Shown: positions 11,309 to 21,719 of the stretch, piece after piece | How positions within the stretch are numbered: position 1 is the stretch's first letter | How the letters are laid out: each line of letters opens with the position of its first letter | Source: Chelydra serpentina | Lineage: Eukaryota; Chordata; Testudines; Chelydridae | NCBI GenBank assembly: GCA_037349315.1 | Contig: JBAIAC010000138.1 | Coordinates: 62,001 to 126,000 of the forward strand | Direction of reading: 5' to 3' | DNA: 64,000 nt | Made by a program: the position numbers and the translations under genes | The notes under the pieces: generated by a model | Told to the model about the DNA's origin: nothing | Database searches by the model: none | The model's input: only the letters and a program-made list of their open reading frames with translations

Positions 11309-11931
11309 AGGCCTGTGTTTTAGCCACAGTTTCTAACCAGGGCAATACGTCTATACAGACCCCTAAAACACTCTCAATTCTCTCCCCAACCCAAGTCAAT
11401 CTGGTTCTGCTCCTTTCCTATCGATGCCTGGGACACTACCTCACACTGTGTCCCTGAGGTGTCAGGCAAACTCTCAGCACCATCCAGCATCCTGACATTG
11501 ATCCTTGTGACCTGTGGGTTGGATTTATTTTAGTGGGACACGGGCCTTGTGGAGGATAATTTAAACTCTTAATTTCCTTAGGGTTCGCCTTCAATATACT
11601 TGTATGGTGGTGTCATTTATCACCATTACAGGTCTAGTGTATTTATTAGAATAGCACAAGTAAGTCACAGAAGTGACATAGTAACCGTAGCGAGTCTATG
11701 CTGACATAACTTGAGTTAACATGGGCTTGTAGTGTCCAGCTCCAGCCTGAGCCAAATGTCCACACTGCAGTTTTTAGCCCCACAACCTGAGACCGAGATG
11801 TCCAAGTCAGATGATCCAGGCCAGCCGGGCTGCAGGGCTTTTATCACAGTATAGATGCACTGAGGGATGTGTTTGCCAGTTTTTTATGCATTTGCACAGG
11901 AAAAGGTTGAGTGTTTCCATCCATTTCAGTC

Positions 11932-12053
11932 TAGGGTGACCATATGTCCTGATTTTATAGGGACAGTTCTGATTTTTGGGTCTTTTTCTTATATAGGCTC
12001 CTATTACCCCCACCCCCGTTCTGACTTTTCACATTCGCTGTCTGGTCACCCTA
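11932..12053 (+). mobile_element. Small TA-flanked MITE (GGGTGACCA termini), copy 1
   Basis: A 122-bp element with imperfect terminal inverted repeats GGGTGACCATA and TGTCTGGTCACCC, bounded on both sides by TA. A TA target and very short terminal repeats fit a Tc1/mariner-type non-autonomous element. Other copies are at 26245-26368, 34992-35115 and 50479-50601. Confidence 0.8.
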
Positions 12054-12136
12054 TTTCAGGCATCCCCATTTGGTGGAACTCCTGAACGTAATGGAAATGG
12101 ATATGCAATTATTTTTGTTAAAGGATGGGGGTTTTA

Positions 12137-12208
12137 AGGGGGCACTTGGACTTGAACCAAGGACCACTTGATCTGCAGTCAAACACTCTGCCACTGAGCT
12201 ATACCCCC
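12137..12208 (-). tRNA. tRNA-Cys(GCA)
   Basis: 72-nt minus-strand cysteine tRNA nearly identical to the copy at 3032. Acceptor GGGGGTA/TGCCCCC, anticodon loop CTGCAGA with GCA, T loop TTCAAGT. The D arm carries one change (GGCAGAG for GGTAGAG). All stems remain paired, so function is plausible. Confidence 0.92.
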
Positions 12209-12729
12209 CATGAGGCACATGTTTGATTAAACATTATATAGACGTGTAAACAGAACAGCTTGCTCACCTACTGACATAGCTTCTCCCACTGACATAGCTC
12301 CCACCTCTCTGGGAGGTGGATTCACTACACGGACGGGACAGCTCTCTCCCATCCGCTTAGAGCAGCTTCAGTGATTATAAATAAGAAGGAAATAACCTGC
12401 TGAATGGACAGTAACCAATGCATCGAATATGGCTGTCTGCATTCAATAGGGGTAACTGGCCAGTGAACAGACTGTTTTGAATAACATGTACCTCAGTTCG
12501 GATGCAGCGTCACTGACCCCGGATTGGGACTGGTCCTAACAGGGAATTTGTTTTAACAATTGGACACATTGCCACTTCCCTATTGTTATATTATACTCTA
12601 AGGGGAATGCCCGTTGGATGTTTATTAGTAATAAGTTTAGGCAACTTTCTCGCTCTTTGTTTTTTAATGTTCTCTCGTGAATTGTTATGGTAGATTCTAT
12701 ATAACTCTGCTAAGCAGGACAATTCTCTT

Positions 12730-13260
12730 TTGTGCTGTGTCCTGTTCTGTTTTGCGTGGTGCCATTTGGAACTGTGATGCACAATATTGTGTTGCATAGT
12801 TTTATGGTGCATTGTTTTGCTTCAGCTCGTTTGGTGCCTGTGTTGTGTTGGTTTGAGCTGAGCTATTTTCCTTTGTGTACTTTTGTCCTAGGATTTCTTA
12901 GTTTGCATTGTGTTGCTTTGTTTTCTTTACCCCAATTGGGGATTTTGTAAGAAACACATATTCTGCGTCATTCGATCCTAAACCGAACTTCTCTCTCCTT
13001 GATAATCTGTACCTTATTCCCTGATAACCAAAAACCTCTATGCTTAAACTCTGTACTGTTGTTTTTATTTTTAACATTATCTTCATAAAATTCTTAAATT
13101 TAACTGTTTGCTACTGATGGGTCTAGAAATCATTTGTCGAGTGGAAGATGACTTTTCTGTGGGATTGTTCCCAAGACCCAGAACTTTGTGTTCCAACAAC
13201 TCCCAGCTTCATTGGTGAAAATAAGACCAAGGTTTATGTGCAATGTACAGGAAAATGTAG
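12730..13260. other. No gene seen; T-rich spacer
   Basis: T-rich sequence with GTTTTG-type tracts and no recognised exon or repeat family. Confidence 0.5.
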
Positions 13261-13265
13261 CTTTT

Positions 13266-13338
13266 TACCCTAGATGAAACTTGAACCCACAAGCCCTGGT
13301 TTAGGAAGCCAATCCCTTATCCATTAGGCCACTGGTGC
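13266..13338 (-). tRNA. tRNA-Arg(CCT), likely pseudogene
   Basis: Minus-strand arginine-type tRNA: CAGTGGCCTAATGGATAAGG D region and anticodon loop TTCCTAA giving CCT. The acceptor stem (GCACCAG with CTAGGGT) has two mismatches, and the 31-39 pair is C-A. The T stem GTGGG/TTCAT is weak. Sequence matches the Arg(CCT) family, but structural decay suggests it is inactive. Confidence 0.7.
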
Positions 13339-14045
13339 CCTAAAGTACAACTGATGGAGGGATGTGAATCCCCTCTCATAATTGCACATTCAACACATTC
13401 GCTAGGAAGCCAAATTCCCCCTTTATGCGCCTTACAGAAAGGTCGGCATCCCCTGTCAGCGAGGCAACTGGGCAGGTTGCTGACAGAGCTGAGCCCCACC
13501 TTTCTGCAGCCATCTTTAGAGAAGAACCCCATCCCAGAGTCACCCCTCCCTCCGTCAGCACCTCCACGTCTGTGAGTGGCAGTAGGATGATTGGGGGGCG
13601 AATCCAGGGCTGGAAGGGGGGTCAGGTCAGGACTCAGCTCTCCATTGGTCTGTCTGCTTTGGGGCAGGGACCATAACACGTCCTGCTGCATTCGTTATTT
13701 CAAAGGGTGGTTTAGGATTTTCAGTCTCAGACACGGTGCACAAAGCAGGACTCCACCCTCGGCGTAAACTGAATGAGCCGCCCACAGATTCTGGCAGCCA
13801 CAAGGAGCCATTTGGTGTGAGAGTCAGACCTGCCCCTGTCCCAAGGGAAGGGTTCGTCTGGGAGGAGCCTGGCACACGGACCTATCAGCTCTTAACACCA
13901 ATACTTTCAGTAACTATTATCAGTGCCTGGGAGTGAAATTTACACCATAAAAACAGCCACACTGGGCTAGACCAAAGGTCCATCTAGCTCTGTATCTTCT
14001 CTTCTGACAGTAGCCAATGCCAGGTGCCCCAAAAGCCACTCAACA

Positions 14046-14119
14046 AGGCACCACTGGGAGTTGAACCCAGGATCTCCTGTTTACGAAACAGGTGCTTTAA
14101 CCAGCTAAACCATGGTACC
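14046..14119 (-). tRNA. tRNA-Thr(CGT)
   Basis: 74-nt threonine tRNA on the minus strand. Acceptor GGTACCA pairs with TGGTGCC by one wobble. D region TGGTTTAGCTGGTTAAAGC, anticodon stem CCTGT/ACAGG, loop TTCGTAA with CGT, T arm CTGGG/CCCAG. Related copies with TGT are at 23383 (split by CR1) and 56713. The surrounding segment (about 13620-14119) also matches the inverted flanks of those copies. Confidence 0.9.
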
Positions 14120-14121
14120 AA

Positions 14122-14364
14122 GTGGTGGTAAGAATGAGCTCTATGGTCACAGTTCATATTAACAACGTCACAGCAGCCTACAGAGAAGTGGGAGGGAGGC
14201 GTCTTCGAGCCGGTGAGTATCGTCCGTTTCTCCCTTGCTGCTTGGGCGGAGGTGGGAAGGGAGCGAAACGTGCCCGGCTGAAGGTTATCACTGTCCCTGG
14301 GTGGGCTCGAACCACTAGGTTTCCGGTTAATAGCCGAACGCGCTGACCCATTGCTCACAGAAGT
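14122..14364 (-). repeat. tRNA-Asn duplicon, copy 1 (deleted)
   Basis: Matches 15844-16270 and, inverted, 22985-23380: shared CATATTAACAACGTCACAGC, GAGAAGTGGGAGGGAGGCG and GAAACGTGCCCGGCTGAAGG tracts. This copy lacks the internal 170 bp or so between the GCTGAAGGTT tract and the tRNA that the other two retain. Confidence 0.8.
14292..14364 (-). pseudogene. tRNA-Asn pseudogene, anticodon ATT
   Basis: Asparagine-type body: GCGCGTTCGGC D/anticodon region and T arm GTGGTTCGAGCCCAC with 3' strand CAGGGAC. The loop CTATTAA gives ATT where GTT is normal. The 5' acceptor strand is damaged (TTCTGTGAGC in place of TCTCTGTGGC), so the acceptor stem cannot form fully. The 5' edge is approximate. Confidence 0.65.
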
Positions 14365-14379
14365 TGGCAAGGAAAGGGC

Positions 14380-14995
14380 TGATGTTGCAAAAGTACACAA
14401 ACCTAAAAGGTACCAGAACACTTGTACATTCCACACAGATAACAAGGAACAGGCTGGCCCATCCTAAAGACAGGGGCAAAAGGGTAATATGACAGATAGA
14501 GTTGTTTTGTTCGAACCAACATGTACAAGATGGGAGGCGGCACCTCACTGCGTAGAGGGGTTGTACCTTGTTACATAGAAGGGTTGCACCTCAATACGTC
14601 AGGAGTGATGTGTAACTTGTTTGTACCTGTGTATAAGAATTCACCCCCGAGGAGTTGTCTTTGTCCGGCCTAGGGGGCAGTGGAAAGTCCTGCCACTGAC
14701 TAAGCTGTGTCCATTACCAGGGTGCACATAGGGACATAAACCGTAGAGTTATAATTTATATTCGGGGGGGCTAGAGATTGTGTTTCTCCTCGACAATAAA
14801 CCTGGCCGGGTGCCTTCGTACCTTATCAGAGTCTGTGGTCTTTGGGGGTTTTCTCGGGCCTGCTGTGTCAGCTATCTGCGCAGAGCTGGGGCAGCACACA
14901 GAGGGAACACACACATGCAGCCAACTGAGATCAACATTGAACAGAGCAGAGCAGAGCACCACACCGGTAGCTGTCTGACAACAAGGCTGACTGGT
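14380..14995 (+). mobile_element. Possible solo LTR of an endogenous retrovirus
   Basis: The segment starts near TGTTGC and ends near GACAACA. It contains a TATA-like TATAAG at 14632-14637 and an AATAAA at 14795-14800, followed by a GT-rich stretch, in the order expected of U3, R and U5. No adjacent retroviral gene is seen. It directly truncates the tRNA-Asn duplicon flank. Boundaries and class are uncertain. Confidence 0.4.
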
Positions 14996-15843
14996 TATGA
15001 AAACCAATGCCCCAGTAAAAGGAAAAAAAAGGTTCTCCCGATCCCAAAGGACCAAGCCACAGGCCCAGGTCAATGTAAAAGTCAGATCTTCCCCACAAAT
15101 CACGCTGATGCCAATCCCTTAGAATCTAAAATCTCAAGGTTTATTCATAAAAGGAAAAAGATATAGAGGAGAGCTAAAATTGGTTAAATGGAATCAGTTC
15201 CATACAGTAACGGCAAAGTTCTTGGCTCAGGCTTGTCGCAGTGATGGACTAAACTGCAGGTTCAAATCAATTCTCTGACGTACATCCACGGCTGGGATGG
15301 GTCACTCAGTCCTTTGTTTAGAGCTTCAGTTTGTAGCAAAGTCCCTCCAGAGGTCAGAAGCAGGAGTGAAGAGAACACGGAGGGGTTTCCATGGCCTTTT
15401 ATAGTTTCTGCCCGTGGAAGGACACCCCTCCGTTCTTACTGTGGAAAATCACAGCAGCAAGATGGAGTCTGGAGTCACATGGGCAAGTCACATGTCCATG
15501 CACGACTCGGTTTGCAGGCCGACGCCATTGTTTCCATGTTAGTTTGAACATTCCCATCCATGAGATGTGGATTGGCATCTCCCAAAGTCCATTGTCAGTT
15601 AAGTGTTTCTTGATCGGGCACTTACTGAGAATATCCTTTCTCAAGAAGCTGACCAAATGCATCACTGAGGCTACTTGGAATCAAATACATTTGAGATACA
15701 AGTTCATAGCCCATATTCCTCACTTCAAATACAAAATGGTACACACATACAGCTAGCATCATTATAACCAGCAAATCAGAGCATCATTGTCATAGACACG
15801 TCGCACGACAAGCTTTGTACAATATTGCTGCAAATCTATCACA
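14996..15843. other. No gene; unclassified repeat-like sequence
   Basis: Nothing coding or tRNA-like. The texture (TTTATTCATAAAAGG at 15140, long non-coding tract to 15800) suggests an interspersed repeat in antisense, but I cannot assign a family. Confidence 0.4.
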
Positions 15844-16270
15844 GTGATGGCAAGAATGATTTCTACGGTCCCAGTTCATATTAATAACGTCACAGCAGCC
15901 TACAGAGAAGTGGGAGGGAGGCGCCTTCAAGCCGGCGAGTCTCGTCCGTTTCTCCCTTGCCGCTTGGGCGGAGGCGGGAAGGGAGCGAAACGTGCCCGGC
16001 TGAAGGTTTTGCGCTCGGCCTTGAGGATTAAGCCTGAGCCCCCGGCCTGGCTGCTGGGAGATGGGTTTCTGAGTCGCATCCAGCGCACGCTTCGGGCCTC
16101 GCTGAAACCACTGAGGCCGAGGGGGACGCTTTTGAGGCAGCAAGAAGGGGGCCTATGGGGCTCTCAGCAGGTCTTGAGGAACACGGGGTTATCGCCGTCC
16201 CTGGGTGGGCTCGAACCACCAGCCTTTCAGTGAATAGTCGAACGCGCTGACCCATTGCACCACAGAGACA
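15844..16270 (-). repeat. tRNA-Asn duplicon, copy 2
   Basis: Full-length member of the Asn duplicon family, sharing GAAACGTGCCCGGCTGAAGG, GAGATGGGTTTCTGAGTCGC and CACTGAGGCCGAGGGGGACG tracts with the inverted copy at 22985-23380. The tRNA lies at its right end on the minus strand. Confidence 0.8.
16196..16269 (-). tRNA. tRNA-Asn body with ATT anticodon
   Basis: 74 nt on the minus strand. Acceptor GTCTCTG pairs fully with CAGGGAC, discriminator G, and the T arm GGTTCGAGCC is intact. The anticodon loop reads CTATTCA, so the anticodon is ATT; a standard eukaryotic Asn tRNA has GTT. The anticodon stem (TTCGA/CTGAA) has an A-C mismatch at its inner pair and a G-T wobble. The promoter boxes look good, so transcription is possible. 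Decoding ability is doubtful. Confidence 0.72.
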
Positions 16271-16429
16271 CGAGCTTGGTGCTCCTAAGGCTGCTGCCCA
16301 GCAGCCTGTGTCTCTGCCGGCCAGCGCCAGCGCTCGCAAGGCACTAGTGTGGATGCTGGAGGCTGGGTGCTGGAAGCTGTGGGCAAAGGGGGGTGATGGA
16401 TGGCAGGAGAGAGATCACTTGATCATTAC

Positions 16430-16545
16430 CTGTTGGGTCCATTCACTCCAGGTCACCTGGCATTGGCCACTGTCGGTGGACAGGATACTGGGCTGGATGG
16501 ACCTTTGGTCTGACCCAGTACGGCCTTTCTTATGTTCTTATGTAA
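16430..16545 (+). mobile_element. LINE 3' tail fragment
   Basis: CATTGGCCACTGTCGG, GGCTGGATGGACC and GGTCTGACCCAGTACGGCC tracts ending in TTCTTATG repeats. Same tail as 7905-8170. Confidence 0.7.
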
Positions 16546-16551
16546 AGAGCC

Positions 16552-16623
16552 AGCAGAGTGGCGCAGCGGCAGCGTGCTGGGCCCATAACCCAGAGGTCAA
16601 TGGATCAAAACCATCCTCTGCTA
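16552..16623 (+). tRNA. tRNA-iMet(CAT)
   Basis: 72-nt initiator methionine tRNA. Acceptor AGCAGAG pairs perfectly with CTCTGCT, discriminator A. Anticodon stem CTGGG/CCCAG encloses CCCATAA. The T arm AATGG, loop ATCAAAA, CCATC has one A-C mismatch, and the loop has a G to A change. Better preserved than the copy at 145-216, with which it shares flanks on both sides. Confidence 0.85.
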
Positions 16624-17212
16624 GGCAGGTGCTTGTTTCTTTTTGCTCTGGGCCTGCAAGCGAGGCGGCTGTTGTAGGAGCAGCAGTGATCTGTGTGCTA
16701 TGTAGAACTTGTTACTCCAAAGGTGTGTTCACTCCACACCCCCCGCCGCCTTTTGTCACCTCTCCCTCTTTGAAGACCTGTGAAGTGGCTTTCCCCCTCC
16801 CCTCCCTCCTGGAATGCTGCTGGGCTGGATGGGCTGTTAGCCAGCTGGAAGATGAGAAGAGCTCCCAGGTAAACAGGGTGTCTGGGACTCTGACCAGGCA
16901 GTGATCACACACCCAACGCATGGACACTGCACGGACACTGCCTGAGCTGGAGTGTGGCCAAGCAGACGTGGCCAAGTCATCTCTAGTCGCAGGCCATGAG
17001 GAGCTGGTCCTTAACAGGGGAGGGGCCATGTGCTCAGGAATCACAAGCTTGTACCTCCCGTGAAGGCCCTTCGCCCGGACCACCTGGCCGGTGGCTCACC
17101 GCGTTGCAGTCCATCCTGCCTCGGGAAGACTCACCTTCGTCGCCCCGCCCATCGCTGCGACATCTCCAGTGCCTGACATCTCCAGTGCCATGCCTGTCCT
17201 GGGAGCGTGAGT

Positions 17213-17235
17213 ATGTGAGTGTGAGTGTGAGTGTG
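17213..17235. repeat. (GTGAGT)n short tandem repeat
   Basis: Short GTGAGT-like hexamer run beginning near the ATGTGAGT tract. Confidence 0.8.
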
Positions 17236-17282
17236 ACCCCCCATTCTTTGGAGCTTAGATATCAGTGTAATAAACTGCTTGC

Positions 17283-17406
17283 ATCCGAAGAAGTGGGTAT
17301 TGACCCACGAAAGCTTATGCTTCAATACCTCTGTTAGTCTATAAGGTGCCACAGGACCCTTTGTCGCTTCTACAGATCCAGACTAACACAGCGACCCCTC
17401 TGATAG
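17283..17406 (+). mobile_element. Dispersed retroelement 3' end (CCCACGAAAGC family)
   Basis: Carries GAAGTGGGT, ACCCACGAAAGCTTATGC, GTTAGTCTATAAGGTGCCAC and a final CAGACTAACACAGCG tract. The same module occurs at 31156-31345, where it is duplicated head to head inside a 13-bp target duplication, and at 51646-51815. The stem GTGGGT/ACCCAC followed by GAAA resembles part of a hammerhead core; see findings. Confidence 0.65.
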
Positions 17407-18472
17407 TGTAATAAATGTGCTGCTTTCTGCCAAACTCCGGTGGGTCATTAACCCTCCCTAAGCTCACTAGCTGGCCCGATTTCGGGGAACAGAATCCGTT
17501 TATGGTTCTCATAACAGGCTTCACAAGCCAGCCGGCTCTTACTGGGGGGGAGGAAATAAGCTGTCTTGAGCTGAGGGTTCAAGTCCCATTACAGTTGTGC
17601 TTCCTTAGCCCTCACTTGGGCTGCAAGTCCGGCTTTCTTTAGAGCCAAATCCTCTGTTTGGCTGCTGGGGCGAAGGCTCTGGTCCAGGGGGGCTGGGGAG
17701 GGCAAAGATCAGCATGTGAGCCCCAGCTGGTCCCAATCCAGCGTCTGGCCTTCCCAGCTCGCCACAGAAAGTGGGCGGACACCGGACTAGCGTCAGAGCC
17801 GTCTGCCTGGCCTGGAGGGGGCCGGTTAAATAGCACCTTTGGAGCCTGGGTGTTTCTCTGCTTCTCGCCAGCTGGGGAAAAGCTGCTTGGGGAAAAATCT
17901 CCTCCCCCGCTGCCAAAAGGAGCCCCCTGAGCGGGAGGGGTCAGAGGCCCCAGCTGGGGGCCGGGCGCCGCTTTCCTCCAGCATTCGGATGCTGGCTGCA
18001 GAACGTCAGCCGCCGCCCCACATGCTCATCTGCAGGGGCCTGCAGTGGGTGTTAGTCCGGAATCTGCCCACTTTCCACAGCCGCACCTCCCCAGGCTTTG
18101 GCAGGACAAACGGTGCCGTTCTACTAACCCCACTGAGCCGCACTGAGGCGCTTAGCTCCTGTCCTGCCTTCCTCAGCACGACCTTCCTCCTTTGCCCCAT
18201 TCCCACCTCACTTCCTCTTTGGCAAGTCACACAAGGGAGGCCAGCAGGGAGACCGGCCTCCCTCGGCCAACCTCCAAGGGCAGAGGAGGCCAAGCCACAA
18301 GGCTCCAAGAGGTGACTGGCCGAGATCCTCCAGCTTCCCCCGGCTAATGCTAAGACGCTTTCTCAGCTCATTTCACCACCCTCTGTCCTGCAGGGGTTGG
18401 GGTTATCCCAAGGACAGGCCAGTGGCAGAAGGACGAGTGTCTTGCTGGACAGCTAGGGGAGCTGGAAAAAGG

Positions 18473-18544
18473 AAGCCAACCTATGTCTGAACCAGGGACC
18501 TTTTGCGTATTTCACAAATGTGATAACCACTGCACCACAGAAAC
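18473..18544 (-). pseudogene. tRNA-Val pseudogene
   Basis: The 5' half is valine-like (GTTTCTGTGGTGCAGTGGTTATCAC). The anticodon loop reads GAAATAC (AAT, U33 lost), and the 3' acceptor strand no longer resembles GCAGAAACA. The paralogue at 27868-27939 in the second duplication copy is much better preserved. Confidence 0.7.
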
Positions 18545-18893
18545 TTCCTTCAAATGCCAGCCACTTGGCTGGTGCTCACGCTGGCACACACCGATGGGTG
18601 AACCTGGAGAAAGTGGCAGCAGCCCTTCGAGAGATCAACTGGTAGCAAAAAGGACTGGAACCGGAGCTCAGGAAGTCAACCTTCTCTTGCCCTTGTGACT
18701 GCAGCTTGAAGGAGAGCTTCTTTTCCTTCCCCTTGCTGAGAAAGAGCAAGAGAAGAAGGAAAGCCCAGGTGGGCACAAGCCCCCACTGTTTTTTCCTGCT
18801 GGGGAGCCTGAAATGAGGGACTCGTGGTGGGTAGAGGTACCACTGCGCTGCGAGAAAACAGCCCACCCCTGCACACAAAGGGACCAAAGAACA

Positions 18894-18966
18894 TGCCAAA
18901 GCCTGGAATTGAACCAGGGACCTTTAGATCTTCAGTCTGACGCTCTCCCCACTGAGCTACTTCGGC
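18894..18966 (-). tRNA. tRNA-Phe(GAA)
   Basis: 73-nt minus-strand phenylalanine tRNA. Acceptor GCCGAAG pairs with CTTTGGC, discriminator A, and D region TAGCTCAGTGGGGAGAGC has one change in the loop. Anticodon loop CTGAAGA gives GAA, with stem TCAGA/TCTAA weakened by a C-A pair. T loop TTCAATT. Copies are at 28286 (same orientation, cleaner) and 57560 (opposite orientation, decayed). Confidence 0.88.
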
Positions 18967-19759
18967 CCCTACAGGACCTGTTTCTCGCCTGCTGCTTCTC
19001 TGTCCGGGATGTTTTTGTCAGCCATGGCACACAAAAAGGACGTCATTGCGAGTGGCCCATGGAGGGAAGATGAATTATTTTTCCTGCCTTGCTCAGCTTG
19101 ACTTGCTCCCTCGCCCCATTCCTGCCTTAGTTCCTGGGTTACCTGGTGGCTGAAGGCGACTGGGACCCAGCGGCACGGGGAGGAATTTGGGCAGCTAGAC
19201 CCCGGCAGCAAGAGTCCTGCCGCCATTTGCCACCCCACCCTGTTGTCCCTGGTTCAGCTACTGCAGCTCAAATTCTCCAAGACTCCCCCCCGCACCCAGC
19301 TCCCTCTCCTGCCATCCCCATCTGGATCCTCAATGCCCCTCACACACTTTGTAAGAACAGGAGAATGGCCATACTGGGTCATACCAAAGGGGCTAAGGGG
19401 GGCGGCCTGCAGCCCATGACTCCATGGGGCTGGTAGGGGCTGGTACTCGCGACGCAGAGTGCTCTGAACTCTGGGGGCCAGGCCTCTGGTGCTCTGAGCA
19501 CTCAGGGTGTGGGGGCCGGTGCCCTGGGTGCTGGAGCCACTGGGGGCTGCACCATGCACCCACCCGGCACTCCGGGTGCTGGGGCTACTTGCCACCTGCC
19601 TACCCGGCATTTCCTCTCATTTGTGAGAGTGGATCTCAAATTGCTCCTATTTGCATCCTTTTTTTTTTTTAATTATTAAACGCAGCCATCAAATGGTAGA
19701 TATTGCAGTTTCCTGAGGTTTTGAGGTGTTCCCTGGATTTTTTAAGCACAGTCCTTTGT

Positions 19760-20297
19760 TTCTGGAGGGAGTCCACACTGATTAGGCCTCAGCTGGAGTA
19801 TTATGTCCAATCCTGGGCACCACATTTCAGGAAAGATGGGGACAAATAGGAGAAAGTGCAGAGAAGAGCAACAAAAATGATGAAAGCTCTAGAAAACGTG
19901 AGCTGTGAGGGAAGATTGAAAACAATTGGGTGTGTTTAGTCTGGAGAAGAGATGACCGAGAGGGGACGTGATCACAGTTTTCAAGTACAGAAAAGGTTGT
20001 TACAAGGAGGGAGGGGACACATTATTCTTCATCTGAGGATAGGACAAGAACCAAGGGCTTAAATTGCAGCGAGGGTGGTTTAGGTTGGACATCAGGAAAA
20101 ACTCCCTGTCTTTCAGGGCTGTTAAGCACTGGAGTGAATTCCCCAGGGAGGTTGTGGAATCTCTGTCAGGGGAGGTTTTTAAGAGCAGGTTCGACAAACA
20201 CCTGTCAGGGATGGTCTAGATTATACTTATGAGTGCAGGGAGCTGGACTGGATGACCTCTCAAGGTCCCTTACAGTCCTATGATTCTATGATTCTGC
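19760..20297 (+). mobile_element. CR1-like LINE 3' fragment, copy 1
   Basis: Sense-oriented 3' end of a CR1 element: decayed C-terminal reverse-transcriptase coding tract, then GACTGGATGACCTCTCAAGG, GGTCCCTTACAGTCCTATG and the terminal ATTCTATG octamer repeats characteristic of CR1. Duplicated with its flanks at 29150-29692. Confidence 0.85.
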
Positions 20298-20679
20298 ATA
20301 TTGGAGGTTATGGGCTGGGGGTGGTTAAATCCCCCCCCCCCCCCGGCCTCATCTGCTCAGATTCATGGTCCAATTAAGCCTTGTACTTCTCCTCCCCCAG
20401 CAGGCATCCTGTCTGTGGGAGTGGCCAATGCCGGAAATAGTAAAGGAAACTCTAACCCTTCCCCACGGACTGCACAATGACCCTTTCCATACGTTGTTAC
20501 ATGGGAACAGTCCCTCCTGAGCCCCCAGCCACAGAGCAGTTTGAGACATGAAGCGTGATGGTTAGCCCTGCCCTTTAATCCCCCTGCAGATACCCCATCC
20601 AAGAGTGGGTGCCCCAATTGTGCCAGGCACTGCGGAAACCCCGACCAAGGATGGGGGCCCTGATTCTGCAGGTGTTGTA

Positions 20680-20885
20680 CAACTCATAGTGAGAGAGAGA
20701 GTCCTTAATGCCAGGAGCTCACAGGCAAAATAGATGAAGTGTGGGAGGGTGGTTCCCATTTTACAGATGGGGAAACTGAGGCTAAAAATATGTGATATCA
20801 TTTGTCCATGTTTGCACAGAGAATAATGGGGCCAAACTTGGAACTGAATCAACATTTTCTGAGTCACAGCCTGGCCCTTAAGCAC
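20680..20885 (+). mobile_element. MIR-type CORE-SINE relic, copy 1
   Basis: Contains CCCATTTTACAGATGGGGAA and ACTGAGGC, the conserved core of MIR-family SINEs, followed by a CATTTGTCC...TTTGCACAGA tract. Old and diverged. Copied at 30070-30285. Confidence 0.65.
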
Positions 20886-21587
20886 AAGCCAAGCATTGTC
20901 GATTGCATGGCAGTGGCCTCCATGGGAAGTTGCACAATCTCCGTCATTGGAGGATTTTAAGAAGGGGTTATGCAAATACCTGTCAGGGATGACCTAGGGA
21001 TACTTGGTCCTGACTCTCAGGGTCCCTCCCTGCCCTATCTCTCTACACTCTTCTGTTGTGTGGTTTTGTGCTGTGTCATTGTTCCACACTTATCTGTTTT
21101 GCATAGTGTCACTCTCTGCCCCGCCACACACACTTCAGTGGAGAAGCAGCTGGCAATCTAGTAGGCTGCCCATGGAACAATGGGACAGAGAAACCTGCAT
21201 CATCTCCCCTCTTCCCTTGAGTGACAGCCTGAATCCTTCCTTGTCCGGGCAGAGCCCAAGGACTGGAATCAGCAGCAGCAACAAACCCTCATTGCGTAGC
21301 AGGAACAACCCAAACTGTGCGTTCGAAGGAGCTGTCTCCTTCCTTCGGGGGTCACGTTTGCCATTAGGGTCACTGATTTTCATTTCCCTTCTCTGAGGGC
21401 AGAGATGGGGCTGGAGCCACCTCAGGCTGGGATGTGGAGCCCAGGTCCCCACCTGTCAGTCACTCTGGGGACCTGTCTCTGCTCACAGCTGACAGGCTGC
21501 CTCCAGCCTCCCCAGCCAGCTCCTGAGCGCTGTGGGGGTGAGTCATTTGCCAAGCATCAGTGGCACACAGGAGAGGTTTTGCCAGGT

Positions 21588-21659
21588 GCATTGGTGGTGT
21601 AGTGGTGAGCAGAGCTGCCCTCCAAGCAGTTGACCTGGGTTTGATTCCCAGCCAATGCA
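21588..21659 (+). tRNA. tRNA-Gly(TCC)
   Basis: 72-nt glycine tRNA. Acceptor GCATTGG/CCAATGC perfect, discriminator A. Anticodon stem GCTGC/GCAGT encloses CCTCCAA: anticodon TCC, but position 33 is C where U is almost universal. T arm CTGGG, TTTGATT, CCCAG intact. The flanks also resemble those of the 7001 copy in reverse. Confidence 0.85.
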
Positions 21660-21719
21660 GGGGTGTGAGGTTTTCCTGGCTGGGAACTGGTTTAATTTCA
21701 GTCACAGGGTATCAGTTTA

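Larger units (their letters stand above)
11840..12725. repeat. tRNA-Cys duplicon, copy 2
   Basis: Matches copy 1 (2860-3725) over almost its whole length, including the AT-rich right part ending AGCAGGACAA. Differs by a 122-bp MITE insertion at 11932-12053, which copy 3 (26150-26680) also has and copy 1 lacks. Confidence 0.8.
18085..21190 (+). repeat. 3.1-kb direct duplication, copy 1
   Basis: Near-identical to 27468-30595 at a constant offset of about 9392 bp over most of its length: tRNA-Phe 18894 to 28286, CR1 tail end 20297 to about 29692. The left edge is at a CACCTCCCCAGGCTTTGGCA tract. The right edge is just after GAGAAACCTGCATCAT, where copy 2 continues into a full tRNA-Ser duplicon and copy 1 does not. 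Confidence 0.9.

Noticed and set aside
14380..14995. Full endogenous retrovirus
   Set aside because: Only LTR-like signals are seen. No gag, pol or env coding remnant lies on either side, so at most a solo LTR.
17565..17595. B-box-like GGGTTCAAGTCCC
   Set aside because: No matching A box, acceptor pairing or anticodon arm around it.
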